A stretch of DNA of 64,000 nucleotides from Siphonodentalium dalli (taxonomy: Eukaryota > Mollusca > Scaphopoda > Gadilida > Siphonodentaliidae). Below, piece after piece: positions 1 to 9,057 of the stretch (position 1 is its first letter; the number at the start of each line of letters is the position of its first letter). The position numbers and the translations under genes were made by a program. The DNA is taken from NCBI GenBank assembly GCA_032622095.1, contig CP136063.1:204091934-204155933 (forward strand). Direction: 5' to 3'. The notes under the pieces are model-generated. The model saw nothing but the letters and a program-made list of their open reading frames with translations. It ran no database searches and was not told the origin of the DNA.

Positions 1-708
1 TTTCCACATTGGGCGAATTCACCAAAGTTTCAAAATTACATTGGACCTTACTTGGCTTCTGATTACTACAAACCAGACATGATGAGCGTGGAAAATCGAG
101 AGAAATTCTTTGAATGGTACAATGAGAAAATAGAAAATTACGTGATATTCAACTTCCAAGAAGAGATGGAGAAGTACTGCAAATCAGACGTGGATATTCT
201 TCGCCATGGATGTGGAAATTTCAGGAAATACATATTTGAAACAGAACAGATTGACCCGTTCATTGAGTCAATAACATTGGCGCAAGTTTGCAATTTGGCA
301 TGGAGGAAGAATTCAATGCCAGAGAAAACAATTGGAATCATCCCAGATGGTGGATACCCATGTGCTAAAAACTATTCCATGAAAGCGATACGTTGGCTTC
401 AACATCTATCATTGTCACGTATGATAACAATTAAGCATGCTTTGAATGGAGGAGAAATCAAGATTGGTGGACACTACGTCGATGGATATGAGGAAGCCAC
501 AAGAACAGTTTTTGAGATGAATGGATGTCTGTTTCATGGATGTCCAAAATGTTACAACAACAGACAATACAAGAATCCCTATACGATGCTCACCATGGAA
601 GAATTATATACAAGAACTCAACAGAAGAAAGATGAACTGGAAAGTCTTGGTTACAGAGTTGAATCAATTTGGGGGCATCAGATCGACGAAAGAATGAAAT
701 CGATGTGA
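1..708 (+). CDS. Polinton protein-primed DNA polymerase B, exonuclease part (5' partial)
   Basis: This is the middle portion of a family B, protein-primed replicative polymerase of the Polinton/Maverick type, which copies the element's linear DNA. The frame is open to the first base of the window, so the true N-terminus lies upstream. The block FPHWAN...NYIGPY near the edge is typical of Polinton polymerases. An ExoIII-like motif YCKSDVDIL lies at about 175-201. The frame closes at 708, while a second frame starting at 669 carries the polymerase domain, so the gene has a frameshift between about 672 and 708. In intact relatives both parts are one protein. The family call is secure; the frameshift could be a real mutation or an assembly error. 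Confidence 0.9.
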   Translation, partial: FPHWANSPKFQNYIGPYLASDYYKPDMMSVENREKFFEWYNEKIENYVIFNFQEEMEKYCKSDVDILRHGCGNFRKYIFETEQIDPFIESITLAQVCNLAWRKNSMPEKTIGIIPDGGYPCAKNYSMKAIRWLQHLSLSRMITIKHALNGGEIKIGGHYVDGYEEATRTVFEMNGCLFHGCPKCYNNRQYKNPYTMLTMEELYTRTQQKKDELESLGYRVESIWGHQIDERMKSM

Positions 709-2102
709 AATTCAAACAACAAATGGAATCTTTCTACAAACATCGAGACCCCATTTTGCCAAGAGAAGCATTGTTTGGTGGACGTACAAATGCCATCAAA
801 TTGTACGAGGAAATTGATCAAGATTCCACAAAAGAAATCAAGTTCATCGATGTCTGTTCGTTGTATCCATATTGCAACAAATATAAATTCTACCCTGTTG
901 GACATCCAGAAATTTTGAGCCAAGAGCAGATCGATCAAGAACACATTAGAGACTATGCGGAACTTGTTAAATGTACAATTTTACCACCATCGAAATTGTA
1001 TATTCCAGTTCTACCGATTCATTGTAACAACAAAATGGTTTTTACTTTGTGCAACACTTGTGCCATCAATGAGGACGAGACATGTAACCATTCAGAAGAA
1101 GATCGAGCTATAACCGGAGTGTGGACCACGCCAGAATTATTCAAAGCAATGGATGTTGGCTACAAAATACTTGATGTGTACCAAATTTGGCATTGGACAG
1201 ATTGGACAGATGAAATATACAAATCTTATATCGACAAACATCTAAAGATCAAACAGGAATGTAGTGGTTATCCATTTGGTGTTGAGACAGAAGAACAGAA
1301 GCAAAAGTTTGTACAGGATTATTATGCAGCTGAGGGTATAAAATTGGAGAACATCGAGAAGAATCCAGGAAAACGCCAAATATCTAAAATTATGATTAAT
1401 TGTATATGGGGTAAGAATGCACAAAGAAATCTTATGTCAAAAACAGAGTATGTGGATAAGCCATCACGTTATTTTGAATTGCTTACTAGTAACAATATAA
1501 TTGTTCAAAATGTTACACTTCTTGATGGTGACAAATTCATTCTGGTAAATTATGTTGATATTTTAGATAATATTGAAACTCATCATTCAGCAAATGTTGT
1601 TGTTGCTACTTTTGTTACAGCGTATGCAAGATTACAATTGTATAAAGTTTTTAAAAAACTTGGAGATAGAGTGCTGTATTTTGATACAGACAGCTGTATG
1701 TATGTCAGTGATCCATCAAAGAAGAACATCAAAACTATCGAAGGAAGATTGGGGAAATGGAGCGACGAACATCCAGATGCAAAGATTGTCAAATTTGTTG
1801 GACTTGGGCCAAAGAACTACGGATATGAATACATCAAAGATGGGAGAAGATACACCAAATGTAAGGTAAAAGGTATCACTCTTGATTACAGCACAAGTCA
1901 AAAAGTTAATTTTGAAACAATGGTACAATGTGTTAATGATCGTGAAAATTTCAAAACTGTTGTTGAGTATCCTTCCAGAATTAAAAGACAAAAGAACCAT
2001 CAACTGATTAGTGAGTGTCAAACCAAAACTTTCAGATCGGTGTACACAAAACGAAAACTCGTCAATGGTATTCACACATATCCATACGGATGGAGATGTT
2101 GA
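669..2102 (+). CDS. Polinton protein-primed DNA polymerase B, polymerase domain
   Basis: Continuation of the polymerase in another frame. Motif A is seen as DVCSLYP (about 850-870), motif B as K-x3-N-x2-WGK in SKIMINCIWGK (about 1385-1415), and motif C as YFDTDS (about 1677-1695), so the metal-binding aspartates are kept. The stretch between motifs A and B is long and contains a Cys-rich piece (CNTC...C) and WTTPEL, as expected for the TPR1-bearing protein-primed subfamily. The end, THTYPYGW-like (HTYPYGW), is the usual C-terminus of Polinton polymerases. It overlaps the start of the next ORF. The catalytic half is intact in sequence but separated from the exonuclease half by a frameshift. 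Confidence 0.92.
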   Translation: MGASDRRKNEIDVKFKQQMESFYKHRDPILPREALFGGRTNAIKLYEEIDQDSTKEIKFIDVCSLYPYCNKYKFYPVGHPEILSQEQIDQEHIRDYAELVKCTILPPSKLYIPVLPIHCNNKMVFTLCNTCAINEDETCNHSEEDRAITGVWTTPELFKAMDVGYKILDVYQIWHWTDWTDEIYKSYIDKHLKIKQECSGYPFGVETEEQKQKFVQDYYAAEGIKLENIEKNPGKRQISKIMINCIWGKNAQRNLMSKTEYVDKPSRYFELLTSNNIIVQNVTLLDGDKFILVNYVDILDNIETHHSANVVVATFVTAYARLQLYKVFKKLGDRVLYFDTDSCMYVSDPSKKNIKTIEGRLGKWSDEHPDAKIVKFVGLGPKNYGYEYIKDGRRYTKCKVKGITLDYSTSQKVNFETMVQCVNDRENFKTVVEYPSRIKRQKNHQLISECQTKTFRSVYTKRKLVNGIHTYPYGWRC

Positions 2103-2706
2103 GTCATTTCATGTCAAGATGTTGACAGGAGTAGTACCTCCAGAAATTGCTGAGAAGATTTATGGATATTTGGTGGCACAGTCAACACTTATTCCAGAGA
2201 TAAAGAAGGAATTACAAGAAGTCTGGTTTGAAAGAGAAAAGGAAGCAATACTACGATGCTGTGATGTCGACGAATGTTTACAGAGATTGGACTATCTTGA
2301 GACAAGTATATTTTCTCATTTCTCTCAAAAATATATTGAATCATTTATTAAATTCAAAACATTTTTTCTCATTGAAAGAATATCTGATTTTTTGATATTT
2401 GGTGGTGATGAACACCATTTAGATTTAGAAACTTTTGATGAACATGACTATATTCATTATACAAAGTATGAAGATAATTATCCTCTTGCTAGGGGAACCT
2501 TTAAATCAGTTCCTAGGATCTATGGGTATTTGTTAACAAAAAAAATGTCAACATATGCAAAAATTAAAAACATTATAGGAAATGATTTTTTTGTTTACAG
2601 AACAAACAGAAGAATAGAAGACTATAATACTTGGATTATTGAAATGTTTGGAAATATTTACAGCTATGGAGATTTCTGTTTAAAAACTAAATTCACACGT
2701 CGTTAA
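2065..2706 (+). CDS. Unrecognised Polinton-borne protein after polB
   Basis: An open frame of 213 codons from ATG 2065. The frame is open back to 2011, inside polB, but the residues before 2065 merely shadow the polymerase. An alternative start is the ATG near 2119. I do not recognise a family. The N-terminus carries a PPEIAEKIYGYL segment that would be compatible with an F-box-like helix, but this is weak. The middle is rich in Phe, Tyr, Asp and His. Its place, directly between polB and the packaging ATPase on the same strand with only 33 bases to the next ATG, says it belongs to the Polinton. Confidence 0.65.
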   Translation: MVFTHIHTDGDVESFHVKMLTGVVPPEIAEKIYGYLVAQSTLIPEIKKELQEVWFEREKEAILRCCDVDECLQRLDYLETSIFSHFSQKYIESFIKFKTFFLIERISDFLIFGGDEHHLDLETFDEHDYIHYTKYEDNYPLARGTFKSVPRIYGYLLTKKMSTYAKIKNIIGNDFFVYRTNRRIEDYNTWIIEMFGNIYSYGDFCLKTKFTRR

Positions 2707-2739
2707 GTTCACTCTCTGATTAGACATCAAAGTGACAAC

Positions 2740-3390
2740 ATGGAAGAATCTTTACTTTTCCAACATCCGTGTAATTTCTTTATCAGCGGACCTAGTGGAT
2801 CAGGTAAAACAGAATTTGTTAAAAAAGTTATTGAATTTAAACACGATTTATTCCAAACACCACCAAAGAAAATAGTTTGGTGTTACAAAGAATGGCAAGA
2901 CACATACAATCGTATAAAAGAAATTGATAACGTTGAGTTTATGGATGGTATTCCAGACGATGATGAGGAAATTGTATCAGATAAATCATTTCCTCATCTT
3001 GTTGTTTTCGATGACATGATGGGGGAACAAGATGAAGACAAAATAATGCTTTGGTTTACTAGAAAAGGTCACCATCGAAATGCTTCAATAATTTACATTA
3101 CTCAAAACATGTTCCAAAAATCAAAAAGTAGCAGAACTATAAGTTTGAATGCACACTACATGGTTTTATTTCAAAGCGTTCGAGTTAAAAATCAAATAAA
3201 AGTTTTGTCTCATCAAATGCAAACCAATCATTTGAAACAAGCATACGAAGATGCAACTTCAATAAATCATGGATATATTTTAGTAGATTTTCATCCTAGA
3301 ACAGAAAATTATTTGCGAATTAGAACTGATATTTTCCATAAATGGTTGACAGCTAATGACCGAGGTCCTGTCATTTATTCAAAAGTATAA
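2740..3390 (+). CDS. Polinton FtsK/HerA-type genome packaging ATPase
   Basis: A 216-residue ATPase of the A32/FtsK-HerA class that pumps viral DNA into preformed capsids. Walker A is GPSGSGKT at residues 17-24; Walker B is LVVFDDMM with acidic residues D91 and D92. Downstream, FTRKGHHRNASIIYITQN matches the sensor region that relatives share. Length fits Polinton ATPases. The start at 2740 follows a 30-base gap after the previous stop. The ORF is complete and shows no break, unlike polB and the capsid gene. Neighbours on both sides are Polinton genes. Confidence 0.93.
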   Translation: MEESLLFQHPCNFFISGPSGSGKTEFVKKVIEFKHDLFQTPPKKIVWCYKEWQDTYNRIKEIDNVEFMDGIPDDDEEIVSDKSFPHLVVFDDMMGEQDEDKIMLWFTRKGHHRNASIIYITQNMFQKSKSSRTISLNAHYMVLFQSVRVKNQIKVLSHQMQTNHLKQAYEDATSINHGYILVDFHPRTENYLRIRTDIFHKWLTANDRGPVIYSKV

Positions 3391-3424
3391 ATTCAGTTGT
3401 TGTTACTTTTCTCATTTTAGAACC

Positions 3425-4012
3425 ATGTCGTCCGCCGAGATGTTTAGTCATGATGAACTGTCACAAATTATAAATTTCTTCACTTTTGCAGCTGAATTAT
3501 TTCTTGAAAATGATTGGAAATTACCATCACAGACAAAAACGTTTTTTCAGAGAAATAAAAATGTTCTTAAAAAAATCTCTGATCGATCAACTGATATGGA
3601 AACAAAACGCAAATTAATTTTACAACGAGGTGGTAGTGGGTTCCTTGGAGGAGTTTTAATTAGAAGTCTTTTGAAAAATTCATTTGAACAAACTGGTAGA
3701 CAATCTAAAAGTAAATCAAAGGTTTCTCCAAAACATTCAAAGATTACACTGATGCAAACACAACAAAGGGGTAGTCAAAAAGAATCTAAACGTAAAACAA
3801 AGCTTTCTCTAAATCATTCAAAGTTTACACCGATGCAAACTCAACAAAATCAACATTCTAAATTTACACCTATAACTTCTCAGCAGAACCCTCAACATCA
3901 ACCGTTACAAAAAAAACCAGTTATTGATCTTGAATTTTCAAAATTTATGCCGTTGACTGATGCATCGAAATCTGCATTCGAAGCTTTAGAATGGTTCAAT
4001 CAGAAAAGATAA
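3425..4012 (+). CDS. Basic, repeat-bearing Polinton protein (possible minor virion protein)
   Basis: About 195 residues from ATG 3425; the frame is open from 3356, inside the ATPase gene, but ATG 3425 comes after the ATPase stop and is the more likely start. The N-terminal third is helical and acidic. It is followed by RGGSGFLGG, a short glycine-rich hydrophobic patch like those of small membrane-active virion proteins, then a Lys/Gln/Ser-rich tail with repeated HSKFTPMQTQQ-type units (three to four copies at about 3740-3960). No enzyme motif is visible. Function as a minor virion or core component is inferred from composition and from position between the ATPase and other structural genes. 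Confidence 0.6.
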   Translation: MSSAEMFSHDELSQIINFFTFAAELFLENDWKLPSQTKTFFQRNKNVLKKISDRSTDMETKRKLILQRGGSGFLGGVLIRSLLKNSFEQTGRQSKSKSKVSPKHSKITLMQTQQRGSQKESKRKTKLSLNHSKFTPMQTQQNQHSKFTPITSQQNPQHQPLQKKPVIDLEFSKFMPLTDASKSAFEALEWFNQKR

Positions 4013-4015
4013 AAG

Positions 4016-4438
4016 ATGAAACATATAATTTTTCTGCTCATTTTGAGACAACTAATTAGACTTATGAAGATGCCTTCAAAAACTAAGAGCAGGAAAGCAC
4101 CGCTGATAAAAAAATATGGTGAGTTGATTGTTGCAATGAGTAAAGTTCCATCTGCATATAAAAAGAAAATGATCAACGATGCTCCGAAACAAGTGATGGA
4201 TTGCATTTCAGAATGTTGTCAAAATCTTTTAAAAGGTGATGTAAAACTGAATGAAGCTCAGAACCGCAAGTTACATTCGAAGCGTAAACATATCAGATAT
4301 CTTGCAGACAAGAACAAACCTTTGCAACAAAAGAAGAAAATTTTTAATTAAAAAGGTGGCTTTTTACCATTATTATTTCTTGCTCCATTGATTAGCAAAA
4401 CATTAGGTGCAGTTGTTAACAATATTTTGAAAAACTAA
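4016..4438 (+). pseudogene. Small basic Polinton protein, split by an in-frame stop
   Basis: A short lysine-rich protein of a kind seen in many Polintons: a helical part with ICECC/LLKGDV-like residues (about 4200-4240), a basic linker, then a hydrophobic GGFLPLL tail. Here TAA at about 4349-4351 interrupts the frame. The hydrophobic tail continues in the same frame to the stop at 4436-4438, so the break is a single nonsense codon and not a frameshift. The start could be ATG 4016 or the ATG near 4062. In related elements the two pieces form one protein, proposed to be virion-associated; that role is inference. Confidence 0.7.
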
Positions 4439-4451
4439 ATCTCAAATAAAT

Positions 4452-5174
4452 ATGAAGAAAATGGTTATTGTACCATTCAGAATGTTGGAAGATTTCAAAC
4501 AATGGAAAATGTCAGAAATGAATAAACCTCAATTACCTCCTGATCCTGCAATTTCAAATGTTTCAGATTCTTACAAAGAATTGAAATCAGTTTATGATAA
4601 AAATATTTCTGAATCAGAAAAGTCACAGTTATTTGGAGAAAATTTGTACAAATTGAAAACTTCACAAAAATCTTTAAATTCAAAATTCAGTTTACCTGAA
4701 CAAAAGTTATCTGAAAACTTTGGGAAAATGAGTGAACATATATTGGAAAGTGTGCCATCTAAACTTCGTGGTAAAGCACAACAAATTTTAACATTGTTGT
4801 CAACTAATCCTACACTTAGATGGGATGATCGTGGACAATTAATTTATGGAACAGAAACAGTTACTGGATCAAATATAATTGATTTGATAAACGATGTTGT
4901 TCGTCACCGAAAAGGTTTTGACCCAGTTGGTTATGAAACATTCCTACGTGGATTGGGGGAACTTAATGTACCACAAGATTATGTAGGTAACAGGAATCGA
5001 TGGTTGTGGATACAAAGACATTTAAAAGAAGGTCACACTGGTGATGAGTTTCATACACCTCATGCAACTCCTAGCAGTGACAAGTCAAGAAAACGTTCAG
5101 TTGATATTTTCACACCTCAAAGTTTTCATAAAACCAGAAAATCTATTTTGAAAGGATGGGCCCCACTTACATAA
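4452..5174 (+). CDS. Conserved Polinton protein of unknown function
   Basis: A complete 240-residue ORF. The arrangement (N-terminal MVIVPFRMLE; a central helix with KLRGKAQQIL; a region with WDDRGQLIYG and GSNIIDLIND; and a basic C-terminus ending KGWAPL) is that of a widespread but uncharacterised Polinton protein usually encoded next to the integrase or structural genes. No catalytic motif is evident. It overlaps the integrase start by 19 bases, suggesting tight packing of co-transcribed genes. I recognise the family by look but cannot assign a function. Confidence 0.72.
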   Translation: MKKMVIVPFRMLEDFKQWKMSEMNKPQLPPDPAISNVSDSYKELKSVYDKNISESEKSQLFGENLYKLKTSQKSLNSKFSLPEQKLSENFGKMSEHILESVPSKLRGKAQQILTLLSTNPTLRWDDRGQLIYGTETVTGSNIIDLINDVVRHRKGFDPVGYETFLRGLGELNVPQDYVGNRNRWLWIQRHLKEGHTGDEFHTPHATPSSDKSRKRSVDIFTPQSFHKTRKSILKGWAPLT

Positions 5175-6247
5175 AATTTGACAAACTTCTAACTGAAATT
5201 TACTACAATCCAAAAGAAGTTGGTGGTTTCAGTGGAGCAAATCAACTTTTTAAAAATGCGAAAGAAACAAATAACAAAATTAAACTTTCAGATGTTAAAA
5301 AATGGTTACAATGGCAAAAAACATACACTTTGCACAAACCAATTGTTCGGAAATTTCGCAGACGTAAAACTATTGTTGCAGGAATTGATATTCAGTGGCA
5401 AGCTGATTTGGCAGATTTGCAAACTTTGCAAAAGCACAATGACAATTACAGATATTTACTTTGTGTTATTGATGTTTTCTCAAAATTTGCATGGGTTGAA
5501 AAAATTAAAGACAAAACTGGTAAAACTTTAGTTAAAACATTTCAGAAAATTCTCAAATCATCAAAACGAAAACCAGTTTCATTTCAATCTGACAAAGGTT
5601 CAGAATTCAAAAATAAATTATTTTTACAATTTTTTAAATCTAAGAAAATTCATTTTTTCACAACAGAGAATCCAGAGACAAAAGCAAGTATAGTTGAACG
5701 TTTTCAACGGACATTGAAAACAAAGATGTGGAAATATTTTACACATAATCAAACTTTGAAATACAATGTTTTGCACGATTTTGTGAATTCTTACAACAAA
5801 AGTTTTCATAGAAGTATTAAGATGACACCAGTTTTAGTAACTCGAGAAAATGAAATTGAAGTTTCCAGAAATCTTTATGGAAAGTTAAAAACGAAAAAAG
5901 ATAAGATCTTGAAAGTTGGAGATTTTGTTAGAATAAATAAAACAAAGAGAACTTTTGATAAAGGATATCTTCCAAATTGGACAAAAGAAATTTTCAAAAT
6001 TAGTAGAGTTTGTAAAAGTACACCATTAACTTACAAATTAGTAGATTTAGTTGGTGAAAACATCGCAGGATCATTTTATGGTAAAGAAATTCAACATATA
6101 AAAGATAATAAAGTTTACGAAATTGAATCAGTTGTTGGTAAACGTTCAAGAAAAGTTGCTGGTAAATCAGTTAGAGAAATTAAAGTTCATTGGACTGGTT
6201 ATCCTAAAAAATTTGACAGTTGGATTCCTGCCACAAATTTGGTATAA
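5156..6247 (+). CDS. Polinton retrovirus-like integrase with C-terminal chromodomain
   Basis: A complete 363-residue DDE integrase that inserts the element into host DNA. The rve core has D84 in WQADLADL, D146 in FQSDKGSEF and E181 in KASIVERF; the D146-E181 spacing gives the classic D35E. After an SH3-like basic region (LKVGDFVRI), the last 45 residues form a chromodomain: YEIESVVGKR, then HWTGYP and SWIPATNLV. Chromodomains of this kind can target insertion to modified chromatin. No stop or frameshift is present, so the enzyme could still be functional if expressed. The ATG at 5156 overlaps the previous gene. Confidence 0.95.
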   Translation: MGPTYIKFDKLLTEIYYNPKEVGGFSGANQLFKNAKETNNKIKLSDVKKWLQWQKTYTLHKPIVRKFRRRKTIVAGIDIQWQADLADLQTLQKHNDNYRYLLCVIDVFSKFAWVEKIKDKTGKTLVKTFQKILKSSKRKPVSFQSDKGSEFKNKLFLQFFKSKKIHFFTTENPETKASIVERFQRTLKTKMWKYFTHNQTLKYNVLHDFVNSYNKSFHRSIKMTPVLVTRENEIEVSRNLYGKLKTKKDKILKVGDFVRINKTKRTFDKGYLPNWTKEIFKISRVCKSTPLTYKLVDLVGENIAGSFYGKEIQHIKDNKVYEIESVVGKRSRKVAGKSVREIKVHWTGYPKKFDSWIPATNLV

Positions 6248-6257
6248 AACTTTTAAC

Positions 6258-6521
6258 ATGTCTCAAAATGGTTCAGTTGGTCTGGATGCTCCATCACAAT
6301 TTCAATTCTGTGGAGAAAAAATTGCAAAAAATCAAGTAACATATTTTACACAAATTATTATAATTGTTGGTATAATCGCTACAGCAATTGTTCATTTAAG
6401 TTTACAAAGTGAAAATAACGAACTGTGGTTAATTTTACTCAGTAGTTCTTTGGGATACATTTTACCAACACTGCGTTTGAAATATTTGAAAAATCAGTCG
6501 GCAGAAATTTTGAAAGTATGA
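6258..6521 (+). CDS. Small two-helix membrane protein of the Polinton
   Basis: 87 residues from ATG 6258; the longer frame from 6123 only shadows the integrase chromodomain. Two hydrophobic segments are visible, one centred on IIIIVGIIATAIV and one on LWLILLSSSLGYILP, separated by a short acidic loop. Similar tiny membrane proteins with a fQFCGEKI-like N-terminus occur in many Polintons. The stop TGA overlaps the next ATG (ATGA at 6518-6521), a sign of genes read from one transcript. Function is unknown; a membrane or virion-lipid role is inference. Confidence 0.75.
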   Translation: MSQNGSVGLDAPSQFQFCGEKIAKNQVTYFTQIIIIVGIIATAIVHLSLQSENNELWLILLSSSLGYILPTLRLKYLKNQSAEILKV

Positions 6522-7369
6522 ATTCTTTCTACATTACAATTCCGAGCGACAGTTCAATGGTAATGTATCCAAACAATTCTCAATGTTGTTTTACTGTACA
6601 ATTACCAAAACCAATTCAAATTGATAAAGCAAAATGGGAAGTTGCATTAGTCGAACTGATAATACCTTCAGAAACATACAATGTTACAGGGGATTCGTGT
6701 AAATTCAAATTGATTACAACTGATGCAATAATACTGTCTGTTCTTCAAAATCGTTTTGAAGAAAAGATATTTACGAGACCTGATGGCGTTCGTGCAATTA
6801 AAATGCAGATAAGAGAAGGTTCGTATTCCTCTGCGGCAGATTTACTTGATACAATGCAAGATGTAATTGATGAAACACTTAGAGAAGCAATACAAAACGA
6901 ATTCGGATTTCACATCAAGTACTCAAAAGTTACAAAACGTGTGAAAATTATTCGCAAGAGTGTAAGTATCACAAAACTAGGAATTGAATTACCACAAAGT
7001 CTTTTGCACAAGTTGGGTTACAAAACTGAAAACGATTCTGAAGATTTTTATTCAAATAATAGATTTCCGTTTGGTGTAGATTTGAATGTTGGTCATAATC
7101 AAATGTTTGTTTATTCTGATATTGCCGATTTCACAATTGTTGGAAATGTTGAAGTACAAATTTTACGAGTTGTTTCTTTCAGAATTAAAAGAGATACCGA
7201 CGGATTACATGTAAAACATGAATTTTTAAATTTACATTATGTTCCAGTTTCAAAGTCATACTTTGACAAAATTAGTGTAAATATAAGTGGCGACACAGGG
7301 AAATCAATTCAGTTTATTGGTGGTAAGTCTTTGGCGAAGCTGCATTTCAGAAAACGAGAGGAGTTCTAA
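6518..7369 (+). CDS. Probable minor capsid/virion protein of the Polinton
   Basis: A complete 283-residue ORF beginning FYITIPSDSSM and continuing with WEVALVELIIPSETYNV, a signature I recognise from a conserved Polinton protein usually found beside the capsid genes. The sequence is rich in predicted beta strands with few Cys and no enzymatic motif, which fits a virion structural protein. Assignment as the minor capsid (penton-like) protein rests on position and composition and is not proven. Overlap of its ATG with the preceding stop suggests coupled expression. Confidence 0.72.
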   Translation: MNSFYITIPSDSSMVMYPNNSQCCFTVQLPKPIQIDKAKWEVALVELIIPSETYNVTGDSCKFKLITTDAIILSVLQNRFEEKIFTRPDGVRAIKMQIREGSYSSAADLLDTMQDVIDETLREAIQNEFGFHIKYSKVTKRVKIIRKSVSITKLGIELPQSLLHKLGYKTENDSEDFYSNNRFPFGVDLNVGHNQMFVYSDIADFTIVGNVEVQILRVVSFRIKRDTDGLHVKHEFLNLHYVPVSKSYFDKISVNISGDTGKSIQFIGGKSLAKLHFRKREEF

Positions 7370-7375
7370 AAAACA

Positions 7376-7750
7376 ATGTTTCCCGTGTATAGAGGTGTAC
7401 CACGGCAATATGGTAACGGTATTGGTTCAATTTTCAAATCAGTTATGAGATCTGCTGTACCATTTCTAAAACCGATTGGTCGGACAGCTTTAGAACTTGC
7501 GAAAAAACACACTTTTGGTGTTGCAGATGAAATTATTAATCAAGGTAAAAGTCCGAAAGAAGCGTTGATGTCTGAAGGTAAAAAAGCTTTAAAATCTTTT
7601 GGCACACAAGCTAAAAATCAAATTTTGAACTCGAGACAAAAACCTAGAAAACGAGTAGCGAATTCAAAAATGAATCATTCAGCTGTCAAACGCCGAAAAA
7701 GTCAGTCGAAAAAACATCCTAGCAGTCGAGCTCTTGATATTTTTGATTAA
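7376..7750 (+). CDS. Basic core-like virion protein of the Polinton
   Basis: A complete 124-residue protein starting six bases after the previous stop. The N-terminus has YRGVPRQYGNGIGSIF, then a hydrophobic stretch SAVPFLKPIGRTA, and a C-terminal half very rich in Lys, Arg and Ser (KPRKRV, KRRKSQSKK). This layout is seen in small Polinton/adintovirus proteins compared with adenovirus core or pVI/pX-like proteins that bind DNA or membranes inside the virion. It lies just before the major capsid gene, as expected. Confidence 0.75.
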   Translation: MFPVYRGVPRQYGNGIGSIFKSVMRSAVPFLKPIGRTALELAKKHTFGVADEIINQGKSPKEALMSEGKKALKSFGTQAKNQILNSRQKPRKRVANSKMNHSAVKRRKSQSKKHPSSRALDIFD

Positions 7751-7752
7751 TC

Positions 7753-9057
7753 ATGGCACAAATGGTAAATGGATCATGCGAATGCAATAAATCGGAACTT
7801 GATATAACACATGTTCCACCAACGGTGGCTACAATGTCAGAATCGCAGTGGATCGAAAATCATCCGATTGCACCGCTGAATAATTCTGCTCGATAGAGTT
7901 TGTCATACCATCTCAAACCGAAAAGTGGACAGATATTAATCAATCTTATCTTTATGTGAAATTCAAAATTACAAAAAAAGATGGAAGTAATTTGGGAGCT
8001 GGTACGGAATTATCACCTGTTAACAATTTCTTTCATAGCATGTTCAGCAGTATCGATGTTTACTTGAACAACAAATTGATAACTTCGAATTCTGACACTT
8101 ACCCATACCGAGCATATTTCGAAAATCTGTTGGGATACTCTCCAGAATATAAAGATAATCAATTAGCAAATTTAGAAATGTGGTATGGCGATACAGCAGA
8201 ACAATTTGAAGAGAATACCAAAGGTGGTGGCAATGCTGGATTAACTTCTAGAGAAAGTTTGATCGGTGGTAGTAAATTTGTTGAACTATGTGGACGCTTA
8301 CACACTGATCTGTTTCTTCAAGAAAAATATTTACCAAATGGAATTGAAATTCGTATCAGATTAAACAGATCACCATCAAAATTTTGCCTCATTGGCTCCG
8401 AGGATGGACAAATTGTTTTCGAATCAGCAGTGTTCCATGTCAGAACAGTTAGTCTTTTTCCAGCGGTCTCAAATAAATTAAATCAAGAAATTGTCCAGTC
8501 AAAAATAAACTACCTATCAGACGAGTAGAAATAAAAACTTTCACAATTAGTACTGGACTTAGATCAAAAATTGAAGACCACTTATTTCAAGGACAATTAC
8601 CAAAGAGACTTTTTATTGCGTTGGTCGAAAATAAAGATATGAATGGAGATTTGGGTACCAATCCATTCCACTTCAAACATTTCAGTTTGAATAAATTGGA
8701 AGTTAGTAAAGACGGTCATACAATACATAACCGTCCATTTGAACCAAACTTCGCAACAAAACAATGTCTCAGATCATATTTATCTTGTATCAATCTTTAG
8801 GAATGTTTGGTGTTAACAAATCAATTGGCATTAATTTAAAAGAATATATGAATGGTTATTGTTTGTGGGGTTTCGACTTGACACCGGACCAAGGAAGCGA
8901 CGAGGGACATCTACATCCTATAAAGACAGGGAACCTGCGTTTGGAGCTTCAGTTCTTGACAGCTCTCACTACAGCCGTCAACGTTCTCGTTAGGACAAAT
9001 ATGGAATGTTTTTCTAGTTTTTGTTACACGGGCGTCAATGAAAACACAACGCATTGA
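7753..9057 (+). pseudogene. Polinton major capsid protein gene, broken by several frameshifts
   Basis: Remains of the double jelly-roll major capsid protein. It starts at ATG 7753 but hits a stop at about 7894-7896. Capsid sequence resumes in a second frame (about 7898-8528; VNNFFHSMFSSIDVYLNN is recognisable), then in a third frame (about 8522-8805), and again in the first frame (about 8800-8985, with WGFDLTPDQ and EGHLHPIKTGNLRLELQF, the family's C-terminal signature). So at least three frame changes exist. After about 8985 the capsid C-terminus is replaced by leader-repeat DNA, so the last frame runs on to 9057 with unrelated residues. The product cannot be made as a single protein. Confidence 0.88.

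Noticed and set aside
1-9057. A bacterial or phage operon reading of the closely packed genes
   Set aside because: No Shine-Dalgarno sites; the polymerase, ATPase and chromodomain integrase set is that of animal Polintons, and the flanks are animal repeat DNA.
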